From Desulfovibrio sp. OttesenSCG-928-C06 (GTDB lineage: Bacteria > Desulfobacterota > Desulfovibrionia > Desulfovibrionales > Desulfovibrionaceae), in contig JAJDJF010000014.1 in assembly GCA_030267065.1 (NCBI GenBank), positions 1 through 33,279 of the forward strand: a DNA stretch of 33,279 nt. Direction: 5' to 3'. The notes under the pieces were generated by a model. The model made no database searches, was not told the origin of the DNA, and worked only from the letters and a program-made list of their open reading frames with translations. Each line of letters starts with the position of its first letter. Position 1 is the first letter of the stretch. Below, one piece after another: positions 8,705 to 16,630 of the stretch. The translations under genes were made by a program, and so were the position numbers.

Positions 8705-8967
8705 GGCTAACTCTCCTTGATTTTTAGACAATTAAATTTATATTTTCTCACATGCGATTTGCCTATAGTGATAACATAGACTTTTTGCACCCTTGAAGCA
8801 AGCATGATAGACAGGTTTAGCAGCAAGGCGACAAAAAAATTAACAACTTTTTATGTTGATGACCGCAGATGGAAGAATTTACCCAAGCGGCAGAAAATTC
8901 CGCACAGTGGCAACGCACCCTGCACGCACTTTTCAATAATTACAGCTAGTTATCGACTCGCAACTTT

Positions 8968-8984
8968 TTGGCAACATTCTTGCT
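8968..8984 (+). promoter_or_regulatory. Sigma-54 promoter upstream of the 171-residue gene
   Basis: TTGGCA-N6-TTGCTA places GG at 8970-8971 and GC at 8982-8983, exactly ten bases apart, as sigma-54 -24/-12 elements require. Both elements are close to consensus (TGGCA and TTGCT). The expected start of transcription is near 8995, which leaves a leader of about 27 bases before the ATG at 9022. Confidence 0.75.
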
Positions 8985-9021
8985 AACGTTTTTACAGAGT
9001 AAACCTTAACCTGGGGGCGAA

Positions 9022-9537
9022 ATGAAAATCCAGAATGATTACATTAAGGCTCTGCAACAGCAGGCCGAAGCCCAGCAAAAGCCCCAGACAGGCCAGGTCG
9101 GGCAGCCCGGACTTTTTGACGGACTGCTTTCTTCCCAGCTTCAACACGCGGGAACGGCCAATTCTGGCTCAACAATGAGCCAGAATGCCGGACTCATGCA
9201 AACAGATCAGACCGCTGCACTGGCGGTATTGATGCAGACACAGGCTAGCGCCGACAGCACAGCCGCCACTTCCGGCGAAAGCGCCGAAGCTGCGGAACGC
9301 ATAGGCAGCCTGCTGGATCAATGGGATCAGTATGCCGCCGCCCTTAGCGGAAACAGCGGCGCTGACCTGCGCGGCGTGTACGGCATGCTTCAGGGCATGA
9401 CCCAGAACGTGCGTGAACTGAAGAGCTCCATGTCGGGCTTGCTGGAACAGGACCCCAACCTTGCGGCAATGGTCAATGAACTGGACGTTATGACCACCAC
9501 CGAGACCATCAAGTTCAACAGGGGCGACTACATCTAG
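9022..9537 (+). CDS. Hypothetical protein, 171 residues, behind a sigma-54 promoter
   Basis: I do not recognise the family. The ATG at 9022 has a GGGGGCGAA ribosome site. The N-terminal third is rich in Gln, Ala, Gly and Ser and looks flexible. The C-terminal half has helical stretches (NVRELKSSMSGLLEQDPNLA) and ends in TTTETIKFNRGDYI. There is no signal peptide, membrane segment or cysteine. The gene is monocistronic, with a sigma-54 promoter in front and a strong terminator behind. Small Gln-rich proteins under sigma-54 in this group are sometimes flagellar or motility-related, but nothing in the residues proves that. The DNA of this gene is ordinary for the window, so I see no sign of transfer. 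Confidence 0.85.
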   Translation: MKIQNDYIKALQQQAEAQQKPQTGQVGQPGLFDGLLSSQLQHAGTANSGSTMSQNAGLMQTDQTAALAVLMQTQASADSTAATSGESAEAAERIGSLLDQWDQYAAALSGNSGADLRGVYGMLQGMTQNVRELKSSMSGLLEQDPNLAAMVNELDVMTTTETIKFNRGDYI

Positions 9538-9571
9538 AAGGGCTTTACCATCGGCGGCTCCCGCCGGAAAA

Positions 9572-9612
9572 AATGAAACGGCCTGCCGTATGGCGGGCCG
9601 TTTCATTTTTTT
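9572..9612 (+). terminator. Rho-independent terminator after the 171-residue gene
   Basis: ATGAAACGGCC-TGCC and GGCG-GGCCGTTTCAT form a 15-16 bp stem (9572-9587 with 9592-9607) around a GTAT loop, followed by a run of seven T residues. The 250 bases from here to 9863 show no gene. Confidence 0.92.
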
Positions 9613-9863
9613 ATTGCCGGGCGCGAGGTCAAGCGCAACAAGACATACCGGGCCGCATGCCTGACAAGCCAGCCGCAAAAGGGTTGTTACATCAGTCAAA
9701 ACCGGGCCACTACCGCTGATTTTACGCGCTTGCGTTAGTTCCTGAAGCAAGTTAAATATTCTGGTTCAGGCTGTCCCTGTAGGATTTTTTACGTTTCACA
9801 AGCAGTCCCTGACCCTGAATTTCTGAATCAAGCGCTCAGGATAAAGCAAGAGCCGGAGAGAAT

Positions 9864-11858
9864 ATGCTGACCAATCTGCCCAACCTGGCGGCCCCGTCCG
9901 ACAAAACAAATAAAAGTATCGGGAGAAATATCCCGTTGTTGCTCGTTGCCGCGCTGCTCGGCCTTACGCTGGGCCTTGGCGCCTGCATCAAGCAGCCCAT
10001 ACGCACCGGCACCAGCACTCCGGTAACCCAGCCGCAGCAGAAGCCACAGACCCTGAACGCGGCCCGCAGCGCCTTTGAATCCGGCGATATGGCCCAGGCC
10101 CAGCGTCTGGCCTCGCTCTACCTCAGCACTGCCGCGCCCGCCGATCCTGAACGGGCCGAAGCCTGGAGCATCATTGCCCGTACCTGCGTCAGTCAGGACA
10201 GGCCGGAAGCGGCCTTAAAAGCCCTTGCAAGCTGGCGCGAAATCGCCCCGCAGGATACAGCCGGAACCCTCTGGATGAAGACCTGGAGCAACGCGCTTGG
10301 CCTGATGCCCTACAGCAAGGCCGCAACAGCCGCCACCGGTGTTTATTCCGACAGCTCTTACCCCGCCCCGCTCAGAATCGAAGCCGGGCTTTTCATGACT
10401 GAAAACAGGCTGCGCGCCGGAAATGTGGAAGGCCTGAGCGCCAATCTGGAGCAGATCTATTCGCTGGCCCCGGACGTGAGTGCCCGCAAGGATCTGGAAC
10501 AGCGCCTGTTCCGCCAGATGCACAGGGCCGGACAGGGTGCCGTAACCGCCCTTGCTGGCGAAGTAACGGAAATCAACGAAAAATATTACCCCTACGCGCT
10601 GTACCGCCTTGAAGAAGCCAGAAGACTTTATCTGGACCCGGACAATCAGGAACTTGCAAAGGAAGTAGTATCCTTCCTGCGCGAAGAGAGCGAACTGGCC
10701 GAGCAGTCCCTGTTCCGCACCTGGGCCGACCCGGATCTGAGCATTTTTCAGGGCCACATGGCTGGCACCCTCAGCATTGGCCTTGTGCTGCCCATGAGCG
10801 GCGAATACGGCAATCTGGCCGACAAAATCGTGCATGGGGCGGAAATAGCCGCCAGAGCCTATGCCAACAGCGGCTTCATTGTTAAGTTGCAGGTAATTGA
10901 CAGCGACCAGCCGGACTGGATGCAGCGCCTGAACGCGCTGCCGGAAGATGTGCAGATTATCGGCGGGCCGCTGCGCCTTTCCGACTATCAGGACATCCGG
11001 CAGTCCGGGCTGACCTCAAAACGCAAGTTCTTCGCCTTTTTGCGCTCCCTTGATGGAAATGACGAAGGCCGTGCGGCCTGGCGCTTTTTCAGCTCGGACG
11101 CGGACCAGCTTTCCGCTGTTCTGCGCTTTGCCCGGAACATCGGCATAGAAAAATTCGGCACGATGATCCCGGACGAGCCCTACGGCCAGCGCATGTTTGA
11201 AGGCTTCCAGCAGGAAGCGACCCGGCAGGGCGCGCAGTTGCTGGATAATGGCGTATACCCGGCGGGGCAGCATCAGGACTGGAACAAGCTGGTAGCCGAA
11301 TTTCTGCATACCAAGAAGGAAGCGGAAAAAGCGCCTGCCACCAAGTACCACGCGCTTTTCCTGCCGGATAGCTGGCGCAACGCCACCATCATGATGCCGC
11401 ACTTCTTTTACTACCGCGAAAACCGCCTGCTTTTCATGGGCACCATGCTCTGGGAGCAGGGCATCAGCATGCAGAAGTACAAGGAAATCCGCAATCACCG
11501 CATGATTGTATTCCCCGGCGCGTGGGATCCGAACAACACCAGCCCTTCCGGAATGCTCCTGCGCACCTCCATGGCCGCCAGCGGCGATGCCATGCCGGAT
11601 TTCTGGATATCGCTCGGCTATGACTTTGTCAGCATGAGCGCATCCCTGAACCTGCCGAAGCATGCTTCCACATCCGACCTGAACAAGGCCCTTAGCGCCC
11701 TTGGGCAGGTGCCGTGGAGTGGCGCTCCCTTTGCCTGGGACAACAACGGGCAGGCCCGTCAGGATCTGTTTGTGTTCACCCCGGACGAGGATGGTTTTAT
11801 TCTGGCTGATCCGGCCCGCTTCCGCACTTACTACAAGCGTGCCTGGGGCATCCGGTAA
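9864..11858 (+). CDS. LpoA-like lipoprotein: helical repeats plus periplasmic-binding-protein domain
   Basis: The product is a lipoprotein with a hydrophobic signal at residues 23-40 and the lipobox LGAC, with lipidated Cys41. Residues about 60-280 are alpha-helical repeats of the TPR kind (ARSAFESGDMAQAQRLASLYL and similar). From about 295 (GTLSIGLVLPMSGEYGNLAD) to the end is a type 1 periplasmic-binding-protein fold, the Leu/Ile/Val-binding kind without a transporter. This order is that of LpoA, the outer-membrane activator of class A penicillin-binding proteins. At 664 residues it matches LpoA length. The ATG at 9864 has a GGAGAG ribosome site. There are no transporter genes nearby, which favours a structural role over amino-acid uptake. 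Function as a peptidoglycan synthase activator is inferred from architecture only. Confidence 0.82.
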   Translation: MLTNLPNLAAPSDKTNKSIGRNIPLLLVAALLGLTLGLGACIKQPIRTGTSTPVTQPQQKPQTLNAARSAFESGDMAQAQRLASLYLSTAAPADPERAEAWSIIARTCVSQDRPEAALKALASWREIAPQDTAGTLWMKTWSNALGLMPYSKAATAATGVYSDSSYPAPLRIEAGLFMTENRLRAGNVEGLSANLEQIYSLAPDVSARKDLEQRLFRQMHRAGQGAVTALAGEVTEINEKYYPYALYRLEEARRLYLDPDNQELAKEVVSFLREESELAEQSLFRTWADPDLSIFQGHMAGTLSIGLVLPMSGEYGNLADKIVHGAEIAARAYANSGFIVKLQVIDSDQPDWMQRLNALPEDVQIIGGPLRLSDYQDIRQSGLTSKRKFFAFLRSLDGNDEGRAAWRFFSSDADQLSAVLRFARNIGIEKFGTMIPDEPYGQRMFEGFQQEATRQGAQLLDNGVYPAGQHQDWNKLVAEFLHTKKEAEKAPATKYHALFLPDSWRNATIMMPHFFYYRENRLLFMGTMLWEQGISMQKYKEIRNHRMIVFPGAWDPNNTSPSGMLLRTSMAASGDAMPDFWISLGYDFVSMSASLNLPKHASTSDLNKALSALGQVPWSGAPFAWDNNGQARQDLFVFTPDEDGFILADPARFRTYYKRAWGIR

Positions 11859-11870
11859 ACCGGTAAAAAA

Positions 11871-11916
11871 TACCCTTCCCGCTGCGGCTTACGCAGTCAG
11901 GAAGGGTAAAGCTTTT
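11871..11916 (+). terminator. Two-tier terminator after the LpoA-like gene
   Basis: The outer stem is TACCCTTCC (11871-11879) / GGAAGGGTA (11900-11908) and the inner stem CTGCG (11882-11886) / CGCAG (11892-11896), followed by AAGCTTTTT. A further small palindrome GCGCT-ATC-AGCGC lies at 11928-11940. Confidence 0.8.
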
Positions 11917-12013
11917 TAGACAAAAAAGCGCTATCAGCGCATTATCATGGATAAAAATCAGGGCCAGACACCCTGAACAAGAATCAGTTCAACAATATAA
12001 CAAGTAGTTTTAC

Positions 12014-13855
12014 ATGCCCAGAGAATTTGACAAAAAGCCCGCGTCAGGACGCCCCGCCCCCGGCGGTCGCATGCGCGGCGGCAAACCCGACCGCGGCCCG
12101 AGACAGTCCCTGTCCGAAGAAATCATGTCCATTGATGACGAGATCATCAGCCTGCTCGCACGGCGCAGCAGACTGTTCGGCAAGATGCGCGGCGGCAAAA
12201 CCCACGCCGCCACCCCTGCCGCCATCAAGTCGGAAAAACTGATTCGCTCCCACTGGGAGGCCATGGCCGGAAAAATCAGCCGCGACAACCTGTTCATCCG
12301 GCAACTGTACAGCCTGATTCAGGATATTTCCATCCAGCAGCGCCCGGCGGATGCCCCGTCCTCTGCCTTCAACCTTGCCCCGGCACGCCTGCCCGTGAAC
12401 ATGGAACTGCCCGGACCTGCCATGTCCAGCCGGGCCATGCTCTGGATCTCGCTTGCTGCTTCTTTTGGGCGCGACCTGCGTATTGAAGGCCTCCAGCGCT
12501 CGCAAAGCGTGATGGATTTCGTCAAGGCCTTCAGTCAGGCCGGGGCCAGCCTCAGTTGGGCTGGTGCGGACGCCAGAGCGGTGGAACTGGCAGGCGACGA
12601 CTCGCCGCGCCTCGATACCCTCTGGGCCGACGCCCTGCTCACCGGAAGCCGCCAGCCGCTTAACCCCCTGGGCAAAAGCCTGTTTGTGGGCGACGAGCCG
12701 CTGGTCTTCTATCTGCTGGCCTTCCTTAGCCTTTCCCGCCCCGGCAAGGTGCGCTTCACCGCCGGGCACAAGCTCAAAAGCGCCAACATGACAGCCCTGT
12801 ACAAGATGCTGCCGGATCTCGGCGCGCGGCTGTCGTTCAGCATTCCCGGTTCCAAGGGCCTGCCCGCCTCTCTGGAATGTTCCGGCGTGCTGCCCGAACT
12901 CTACGCCCTGCCGCCGGACCTTCCGCTGGAAGCCGTGCTGGGCCTGCTGCTGGCAGCCTTTGCCTGGCGCAAGCCGCTGGTGCTGAGCCTTGACAGCCTG
13001 CCCGGAAACGTGGCCCACCGCGCCCTTTCCATCATGGAGCCGTTCTTCTCCAGCTTCCCCGATGCGGCAGAAGTAAAAGGCGCGGAAGTGCACTACAATG
13101 AATGGGAAGGTCCCACCTCCGAAACCATGCCGCCCTTCATCCATGTGGCAATGGACCCGGTGGCCTCGGCCATGTCCCTGAGCATCCCCTTCTTCACCGG
13201 GGGCGAAGTAAATCTGGTGGGCCGTTGGCCCGAAATTCCGGAAAGCGCGGCCTGCATCGGGCTGTTGCGCAAGGCCGGACTCAAGGTGGAAATCACCGCC
13301 AAGGGCATCCATTCGTCGCGCGGCGGCAACATAGGCATGGCTGGCGGCATTGTCTTCCCCGACCTGCCGGAGCAGCTTGTGCCGCTCTTCTGGGCCATGA
13401 ACGCCCGCCTTGCCGCCCAGTCCTTCAAGGATACGCGCGAGGGCAAGGAAGCCGGGATGCTGCTGCACAATATCCCAGAAAACGCGGACCTGCATCTGGC
13501 CGCCGACTTTCTCTCACAGCTTGGCATCGTGCTTGAGCAGGCAGAAGAAGGCGTGCGCCTGACCCCGGTACCGCAGTCGGACAACCCGACCATCGCCGCC
13601 AGAACGCATGGCTGGAGCAGCCCCGGCCCGCTCTGGACCATGGCCTTCTCGCTCGGGGCCTTCTACCGCTCCAACCTGAAGCTCTCCAACCCGGATAGCG
13701 CGACGGACCTGATTCCGGCTTACTGGGCCATGTATAACTCGCTGCCCAGCCCCAGAACCGCGGCAGCCCAGCCCAAAGACGACACCAACCAGCGCCGCCG
13801 CATCATGACCGGAGTGGTAATCGACGCGCCGGACCCGCTTGATGAGGATATCTAG
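12014..13855 (+). CDS. Chorismate mutase-like / EPSP synthase-like fusion protein, catalytic motifs altered
   Basis: Residues about 33-110 look like an AroQ-type chorismate mutase (IDDEIISLLARRSRLFGKM ... IQDISIQQ). Residues about 125-578 follow the two-domain EPSP synthase fold: PGPAMSSRAMLWISLAAS (133-150) aligns with the usual GSKSxxNRALLLAAL start, PDLPLEAVLGLLLAAF (301-316) with the SSQF region, and VAMDPVASAMSLSIPFFTGGEV (378-399) with the second-domain repeat. Known key residues seem lost: the Lys of GSKS is Ala, the NAGTAxR loop reads VGDEPLVFY, and the late DHR motif reads GWSSPGP. So it is either a diverged member with another substrate or a non-catalytic paralogue. It is 613 residues (EPSP synthase is about 430) with a basic disordered N-terminus. 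The ATG at 12014 has no clear ribosome site. It is alone, not in an aro cluster. Confidence 0.75.
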   Translation: MPREFDKKPASGRPAPGGRMRGGKPDRGPRQSLSEEIMSIDDEIISLLARRSRLFGKMRGGKTHAATPAAIKSEKLIRSHWEAMAGKISRDNLFIRQLYSLIQDISIQQRPADAPSSAFNLAPARLPVNMELPGPAMSSRAMLWISLAASFGRDLRIEGLQRSQSVMDFVKAFSQAGASLSWAGADARAVELAGDDSPRLDTLWADALLTGSRQPLNPLGKSLFVGDEPLVFYLLAFLSLSRPGKVRFTAGHKLKSANMTALYKMLPDLGARLSFSIPGSKGLPASLECSGVLPELYALPPDLPLEAVLGLLLAAFAWRKPLVLSLDSLPGNVAHRALSIMEPFFSSFPDAAEVKGAEVHYNEWEGPTSETMPPFIHVAMDPVASAMSLSIPFFTGGEVNLVGRWPEIPESAACIGLLRKAGLKVEITAKGIHSSRGGNIGMAGGIVFPDLPEQLVPLFWAMNARLAAQSFKDTREGKEAGMLLHNIPENADLHLAADFLSQLGIVLEQAEEGVRLTPVPQSDNPTIAARTHGWSSPGPLWTMAFSLGAFYRSNLKLSNPDSATDLIPAYWAMYNSLPSPRTAAAQPKDDTNQRRRIMTGVVIDAPDPLDEDI

Positions 13856-13938
13856 GACCGCGCTTTCGGCCAGGGGCTGTTGACACAAAGGCCCTAATGT
13901 CAGTTAGCCGGAAACGATGCTCCGCATCCAGTAACAGC

Positions 13939-13969
13939 AAAAGGCCGGATGGTTTCATCCGGCCTTTTT
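13939..13969 (+). terminator. Rho-independent terminator after the mutase/EPSPS-like gene
   Basis: AAGGCCGGATG (13941-13951) pairs with CATCCGGCCTT (13956-13966) around GTTT, followed by TTT. It sits 85 bases beyond the stop at 13855. Confidence 0.9.
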
Positions 13970-14030
13970 AAAGCGCTTTCAGCTTGCAAAACGCAAAACT
14001 GCAAAAAACATCAGCCCACAGGGGATCAGC

Positions 14031-14297
14031 ATGGACCAGCGTTCGCTCAGGGAACAGGCAGAAGAAGTTCTGCCGGACGACGAAGAAGAGCTTGCCGCCC
14101 GCATGAACGAGCTACAGGCAGAACAGGATGCCTGGATTCAGAAAATCCGCGACCTTTCCGCACAGGAAAAACCGCGCGAAGGAATCTTTTTTGCCGCGGA
14201 AATCCACGAAGCGCGTCAATTCAAGATGATGCTTGAATTCAAGCTCGAATACTGCCGCGCCAAGCTGAACCGCCTGCGTCTGGGGCCGGATTTTTAA
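14031..14297 (+). CDS. Small acidic/coiled hypothetical protein, 88 residues
   Basis: I do not recognise the family. The ATG at 14031 has an AGGGGATC ribosome site. The protein is highly charged, soluble and almost wholly helical: an acidic patch at residues 10-20 (LPDDEEEL), a central MNELQAEQDAWIQKIRDL coil, and a C-terminal helix that ends in CRAKLNRLRLGPDF. There is one cysteine and no membrane segment. Terminators before it (13941) and repeat R2 nine bases after its stop show that it is transcribed alone. A frame starting at 13949 on the same strand overlaps it in another phase and looks non-coding. Confidence 0.8.
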   Translation: MDQRSLREQAEEVLPDDEEELAARMNELQAEQDAWIQKIRDLSAQEKPREGIFFAAEIHEARQFKMMLEFKLEYCRAKLNRLRLGPDF

Positions 14298-14305
14298 GGG
14301 TGGAA

Positions 14306-14402
14306 TGCCTCCGGCGGCCAAGGGCTCTGCCCTTGGAACCCGGCAGGGCGCTGCCCTGCACCCGCAAGGGGCATGATGCCCCTTGACCCCGCAGTGAGGG
14401 GG
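14306..14402 (+). repeat. Type A intergenic hairpin repeat, copy R2, with an extra hairpin module
   Basis: Hairpin 1 is CCAAGGGC (14318-14325) / GCCCTTGG (14329-14336), followed by AACCCGG; hairpin 2 is GCAGGGC (14343-14349) / GCCCTGC (14353-14359), followed by ACCCGC; an extra hairpin CAAGGGGC (14365-14372) / GCCCCTTG (14378-14385) is followed by ACCCCGC. The repeat begins nine bases after the stop of the 88-residue gene, in the same orientation. Confidence 0.85.
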
Positions 14403-14509
14403 AGTGGGTAATTTTATGGTTACCCAGATGCGGAACGGCTCTCATCTGACTTTGCCGCAAGTTTGCCTTCCGGCGCTGGTATAGGGCAGCAGAGCCGCGT
14501 TAAACTTAC

Positions 14510-14992
14510 CTACTCGCCCAACACCAGATCGCAGACCTCGGCTTTGGCCGCCTCAACCAGATCTGCCGGGGCCAGCTTGAATTGCAGGCCGCGCTGCCCG
14601 GCGCTCACGTACACAGTCTCAAAATCGCCCACGCTTTCGTGGATAAAGGTCGGGAACTGCTTTTTCATGCCGATTGGCGAACAGCCGCCGCGCATGTAGC
14701 CCGTAAGCGGCAGCAGTTCCTTCATCGGAATCATGGCGCAGCTCTTGTTGCCGGAAACCTTGGCGGCCTTTTTCAAATCCACCTCTGCCGCACCGGGCAC
14801 AAGGCATACAAAATGCCCGCTGCGGTCACCCTTAAGCAGCAGGGTCTTGAAAATCCCGTTCACATCCTGACCAAGCTGTTCAGCCAGATGCGCGGCGCTA
14901 AGGTCGTTCTCATCCACCTCGTAGGGAATCAGCTCATATTTTATCTTCGCCCTGTCCAGCAGGCGGGCGGCATTGGTTTTGCTTATTTTCAT
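14510..14992 (-). CDS. ybaK: Cys-tRNA(Pro)/Cys-tRNA(Cys) deacylase YbaK
   Basis: This cytoplasmic editing enzyme of the YbaK/EbsC family hydrolyses Cys mischarged on tRNA(Pro). At 160 residues it has the normal length. Visible are the conserved Lys49 in IFKTLLLKG (residues 47-55), the PGAAEVDLKKAA segment (66-77) and the GYMRGGCSPIG loop (98-108) that lines the active site, close to E. coli YbaK. I chose the ATG at 14992 because GGAGG lies six bases upstream and MKISKTNAARLLD is the usual beginning; the longer frame from 15010 would start at a poor codon. It is divergent from the sirtuin gene at 15356 and seems monocistronic. Confidence 0.94.
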   Translation of the reverse strand: MKISKTNAARLLDRAKIKYELIPYEVDENDLSAAHLAEQLGQDVNGIFKTLLLKGDRSGHFVCLVPGAAEVDLKKAAKVSGNKSCAMIPMKELLPLTGYMRGGCSPIGMKKQFPTFIHESVGDFETVYVSAGQRGLQFKLAPADLVEAAKAEVCDLVLGE

Positions 14993-15355
14993 GGCTACCT
15001 CCATTGGCAAAAACTTATAGCGCGGAGTGCTCCTTCCAGCAATAGTCTACTATGGCAGATGGCGGCAACCGGATAGGCTGCTGTGGCGGATGAGTAACAG
15101 TCCAGAAGAAACCGGCCCAGATAAACGGACGGGAGAACAGACAAAGCCGCACAAGCCATGTAACGGCAATGCGGCGGCTGGGGGACCGGCAAAGATCACG
15201 AAAGCCCGCAAAAACAATGCGCTGGCCGGTGGCTGGCAAGAGCCGCATGCCTGCAAATTTGACAGCCGCCAGTCGCAGCGCTAAATTTTGAAAGCGCACC
15301 CGTAAGTGGATAGCGCGTACCTCTGGCAAAAACTGAAAACCCACAGGAGCCGCCA
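14993..15355. other. Intergenic region between ybaK and the sirtuin gene
   Basis: About 360 bases separate the two divergent starts. I see no gene, repeat or clear promoter; short open frames here have no ribosome site and no recognisable product. Confidence 0.5.
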
Positions 15356-16054
15356 ATGATTGTTATACTTACCGGTGCTGGCATCAGTCAGGAAAGCGGA
15401 ATTGCCACCTTTCGCGACAGCGGTGGGCTATGGGAAAACGAAAGCATCGAGGACGTAGCCACCCCCGGCGGCTTTGCCCGCAATCCGGCCCGCGTGCTGG
15501 ACTTTTACAACCAGCGGCGCAAGCAGTTGCTCAGCCCTGAAATTGCCCCCAACGCCGCTCACCTCGCTCTGGCCCGACTGGAGCGGGAAAGCTCCGAACC
15601 AGTGCTTGTAGTCACGCAAAACGTGGATAACCTGCATGAATGCGCCGGAACCTCCAACCTGCTGCACATGCACGGCGAGCTTCTCAAAGCCCGCTGCACC
15701 GCCTGCCGTGGCGTTAGCCAGTGGGAAGTGGACATGAGCAAAAGCGACGCCTGCCCCAAATGCGGAACAACCGGCAAGCTCAGGCCGCATATTGTCTGGT
15801 TTGAAGAGATGCCCCTGTACATGGACGAGATTGAACAGGCCCTTGAAAGCTGCCGCCTGTTTGTTTCCATCGGCACCTCCGGCAACGTTTATCCGGCTGC
15901 CGGATTTGTGCGGTCAGCCCGTTCTGCCGGGGCGCAAACTCTGGAACTGAACCTCGAAAAATCGGTCGGAGCCAGCGCCTTTCATGACGGGCGCTACGGA
16001 AAAGCCAGCGAAATTGTACCCGACTGGGTGGACGAAGTTCTCTCGCGCCAGTAG
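15356..16054 (+). CDS. cobB: NAD-dependent protein deacylase, sirtuin CobB (class III type)
   Basis: This cytoplasmic sirtuin removes acyl groups from protein lysines, using NAD and releasing O-acyl-ADP-ribose and nicotinamide. Visible motifs are GAGIS (7-11), TFRDSGGLW (18-26), TQNVDNLH (87-94), catalytic His106 in HMHGEL, four zinc cysteines (Cys114, 117, 133, 136) and the late GTSGNVYPAA (173-182). The pair Tyr51 and Arg54 in YNQR is the class III signature that in relatives gives preference for succinyl or malonyl groups; activity on these is inferred. Length is 232 residues, typical for bacterial enzymes without an N-terminal extension. The ATG at 15356 has an AGGAG ribosome site. It is followed by a stem-loop at 16107 and is probably monocistronic. 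Confidence 0.95.
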   Translation: MIVILTGAGISQESGIATFRDSGGLWENESIEDVATPGGFARNPARVLDFYNQRRKQLLSPEIAPNAAHLALARLERESSEPVLVVTQNVDNLHECAGTSNLLHMHGELLKARCTACRGVSQWEVDMSKSDACPKCGTTGKLRPHIVWFEEMPLYMDEIEQALESCRLFVSIGTSGNVYPAAGFVRSARSAGAQTLELNLEKSVGASAFHDGRYGKASEIVPDWVDEVLSRQ

Positions 16055-16106
16055 CTCTTTAAATCCCAGCAAACTACAACAATCAGCGCCAATAAGCGCA
16101 ATCAAT

Positions 16107-16143
16107 GCAAATCCCCCGGATGCAGGCCGTCCGGGGGATTTGC
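16107..16143 (+). terminator. Stem-loop after the sirtuin gene
   Basis: GCAAATCCCCCGGA (16107-16120) and TCCGGGGGATTTGC (16130-16143) form a perfect 14-bp stem with a nine-base loop. The following GTGTTGTTG is only a weak T-tract. The next 340 bases to about 16480 hold nothing I can recognise. Confidence 0.7.
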
Positions 16144-16481
16144 GTGTTGTTGACGCCGCCCCTCCTTCATTCTGCCCCGGCTATTTATGAAAACTGGTAT
16201 AAAATCGGCAAAGCATGTGGAACGGCCCTGCATCTGATGTATGTGCATGGTACAAACAGCGTGATCGACTTTGCCAGCCCCACCGCTGGTTCGGCGCGTG
16301 CAAAAACATTACTTCCGCTTCCATGCCAGTAGCTTTCGTGACTGCCCAAAAAGATTAATTACATCGCAAAGTTGAAATGCCAAGGGGCTGCCCCGGCATG
16401 TCTCTAGCGCCTGTTTTTCCGCGCTCCGCTTTCAGATTATGCATGGCAGGGTTGAAAAAAAGGCATCAGACCTGTTCTTTT

Positions 16482-16578
16482 TTTCACTATCATTCCACGA
16501 ACTCTGGTGTATAGTGAAACAAAGCTATCAGACGGCCTGATGTCGTTCAAACGACTTCAATAGGCAGTGATAGTGAAA
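16482..16578 (+). promoter_or_regulatory. Operator-like repeats upstream of the TRAP operon
   Basis: The word TAGTGAAA occurs three times: inverted as TTTCACTATCA at 16482-16492, direct as TATAGTGAAA at 16510-16519, and direct as TGATAGTGAAA at 16568-16578. The first and third form an 11-base inverted pair. Two further palindromes lie between them: ATCAG-N5-CTGAT (16527-16541) and GTCGTT-CA-AACGAC (16542-16555). Confidence 0.6.
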
Positions 16579-16584
16579 TATAAT
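16556..16584 (+). promoter_or_regulatory. Sigma-70 type promoter of the TRAP operon
   Basis: A perfect -10 box TATAAT lies at 16579-16584, directly abutting the last operator-like copy. Seventeen bases upstream the -35 position reads TTCAAT (16556-16561), a poor match, as expected if an activator assists. The transcript would start near 16591, about 40 bases before the ATG. Confidence 0.55.
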
Positions 16585-16630
16585 ACAATAGAAAAACAGG
16601 ATTATTTTCAGGCCTTACGGAGGAGAACCA

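Noticed and set aside
8804..8986. A 60-codon frame between the UspA gene and the 171-residue gene
   Set aside because: No ribosome site, and its end overlaps the sigma-54 promoter.
12044..13495. A 483-codon - strand frame across the mutase/EPSPS-like gene
   Set aside because: Composition rich in His, Gly and Arg, no ribosome site and no family resemblance; an antisense shadow.
14406..14425. GGGTAA-N8-TTACCC as a terminator of ybaK
   Set aside because: Short stem, no T-tract on either strand, and about 85 bases beyond the stop.
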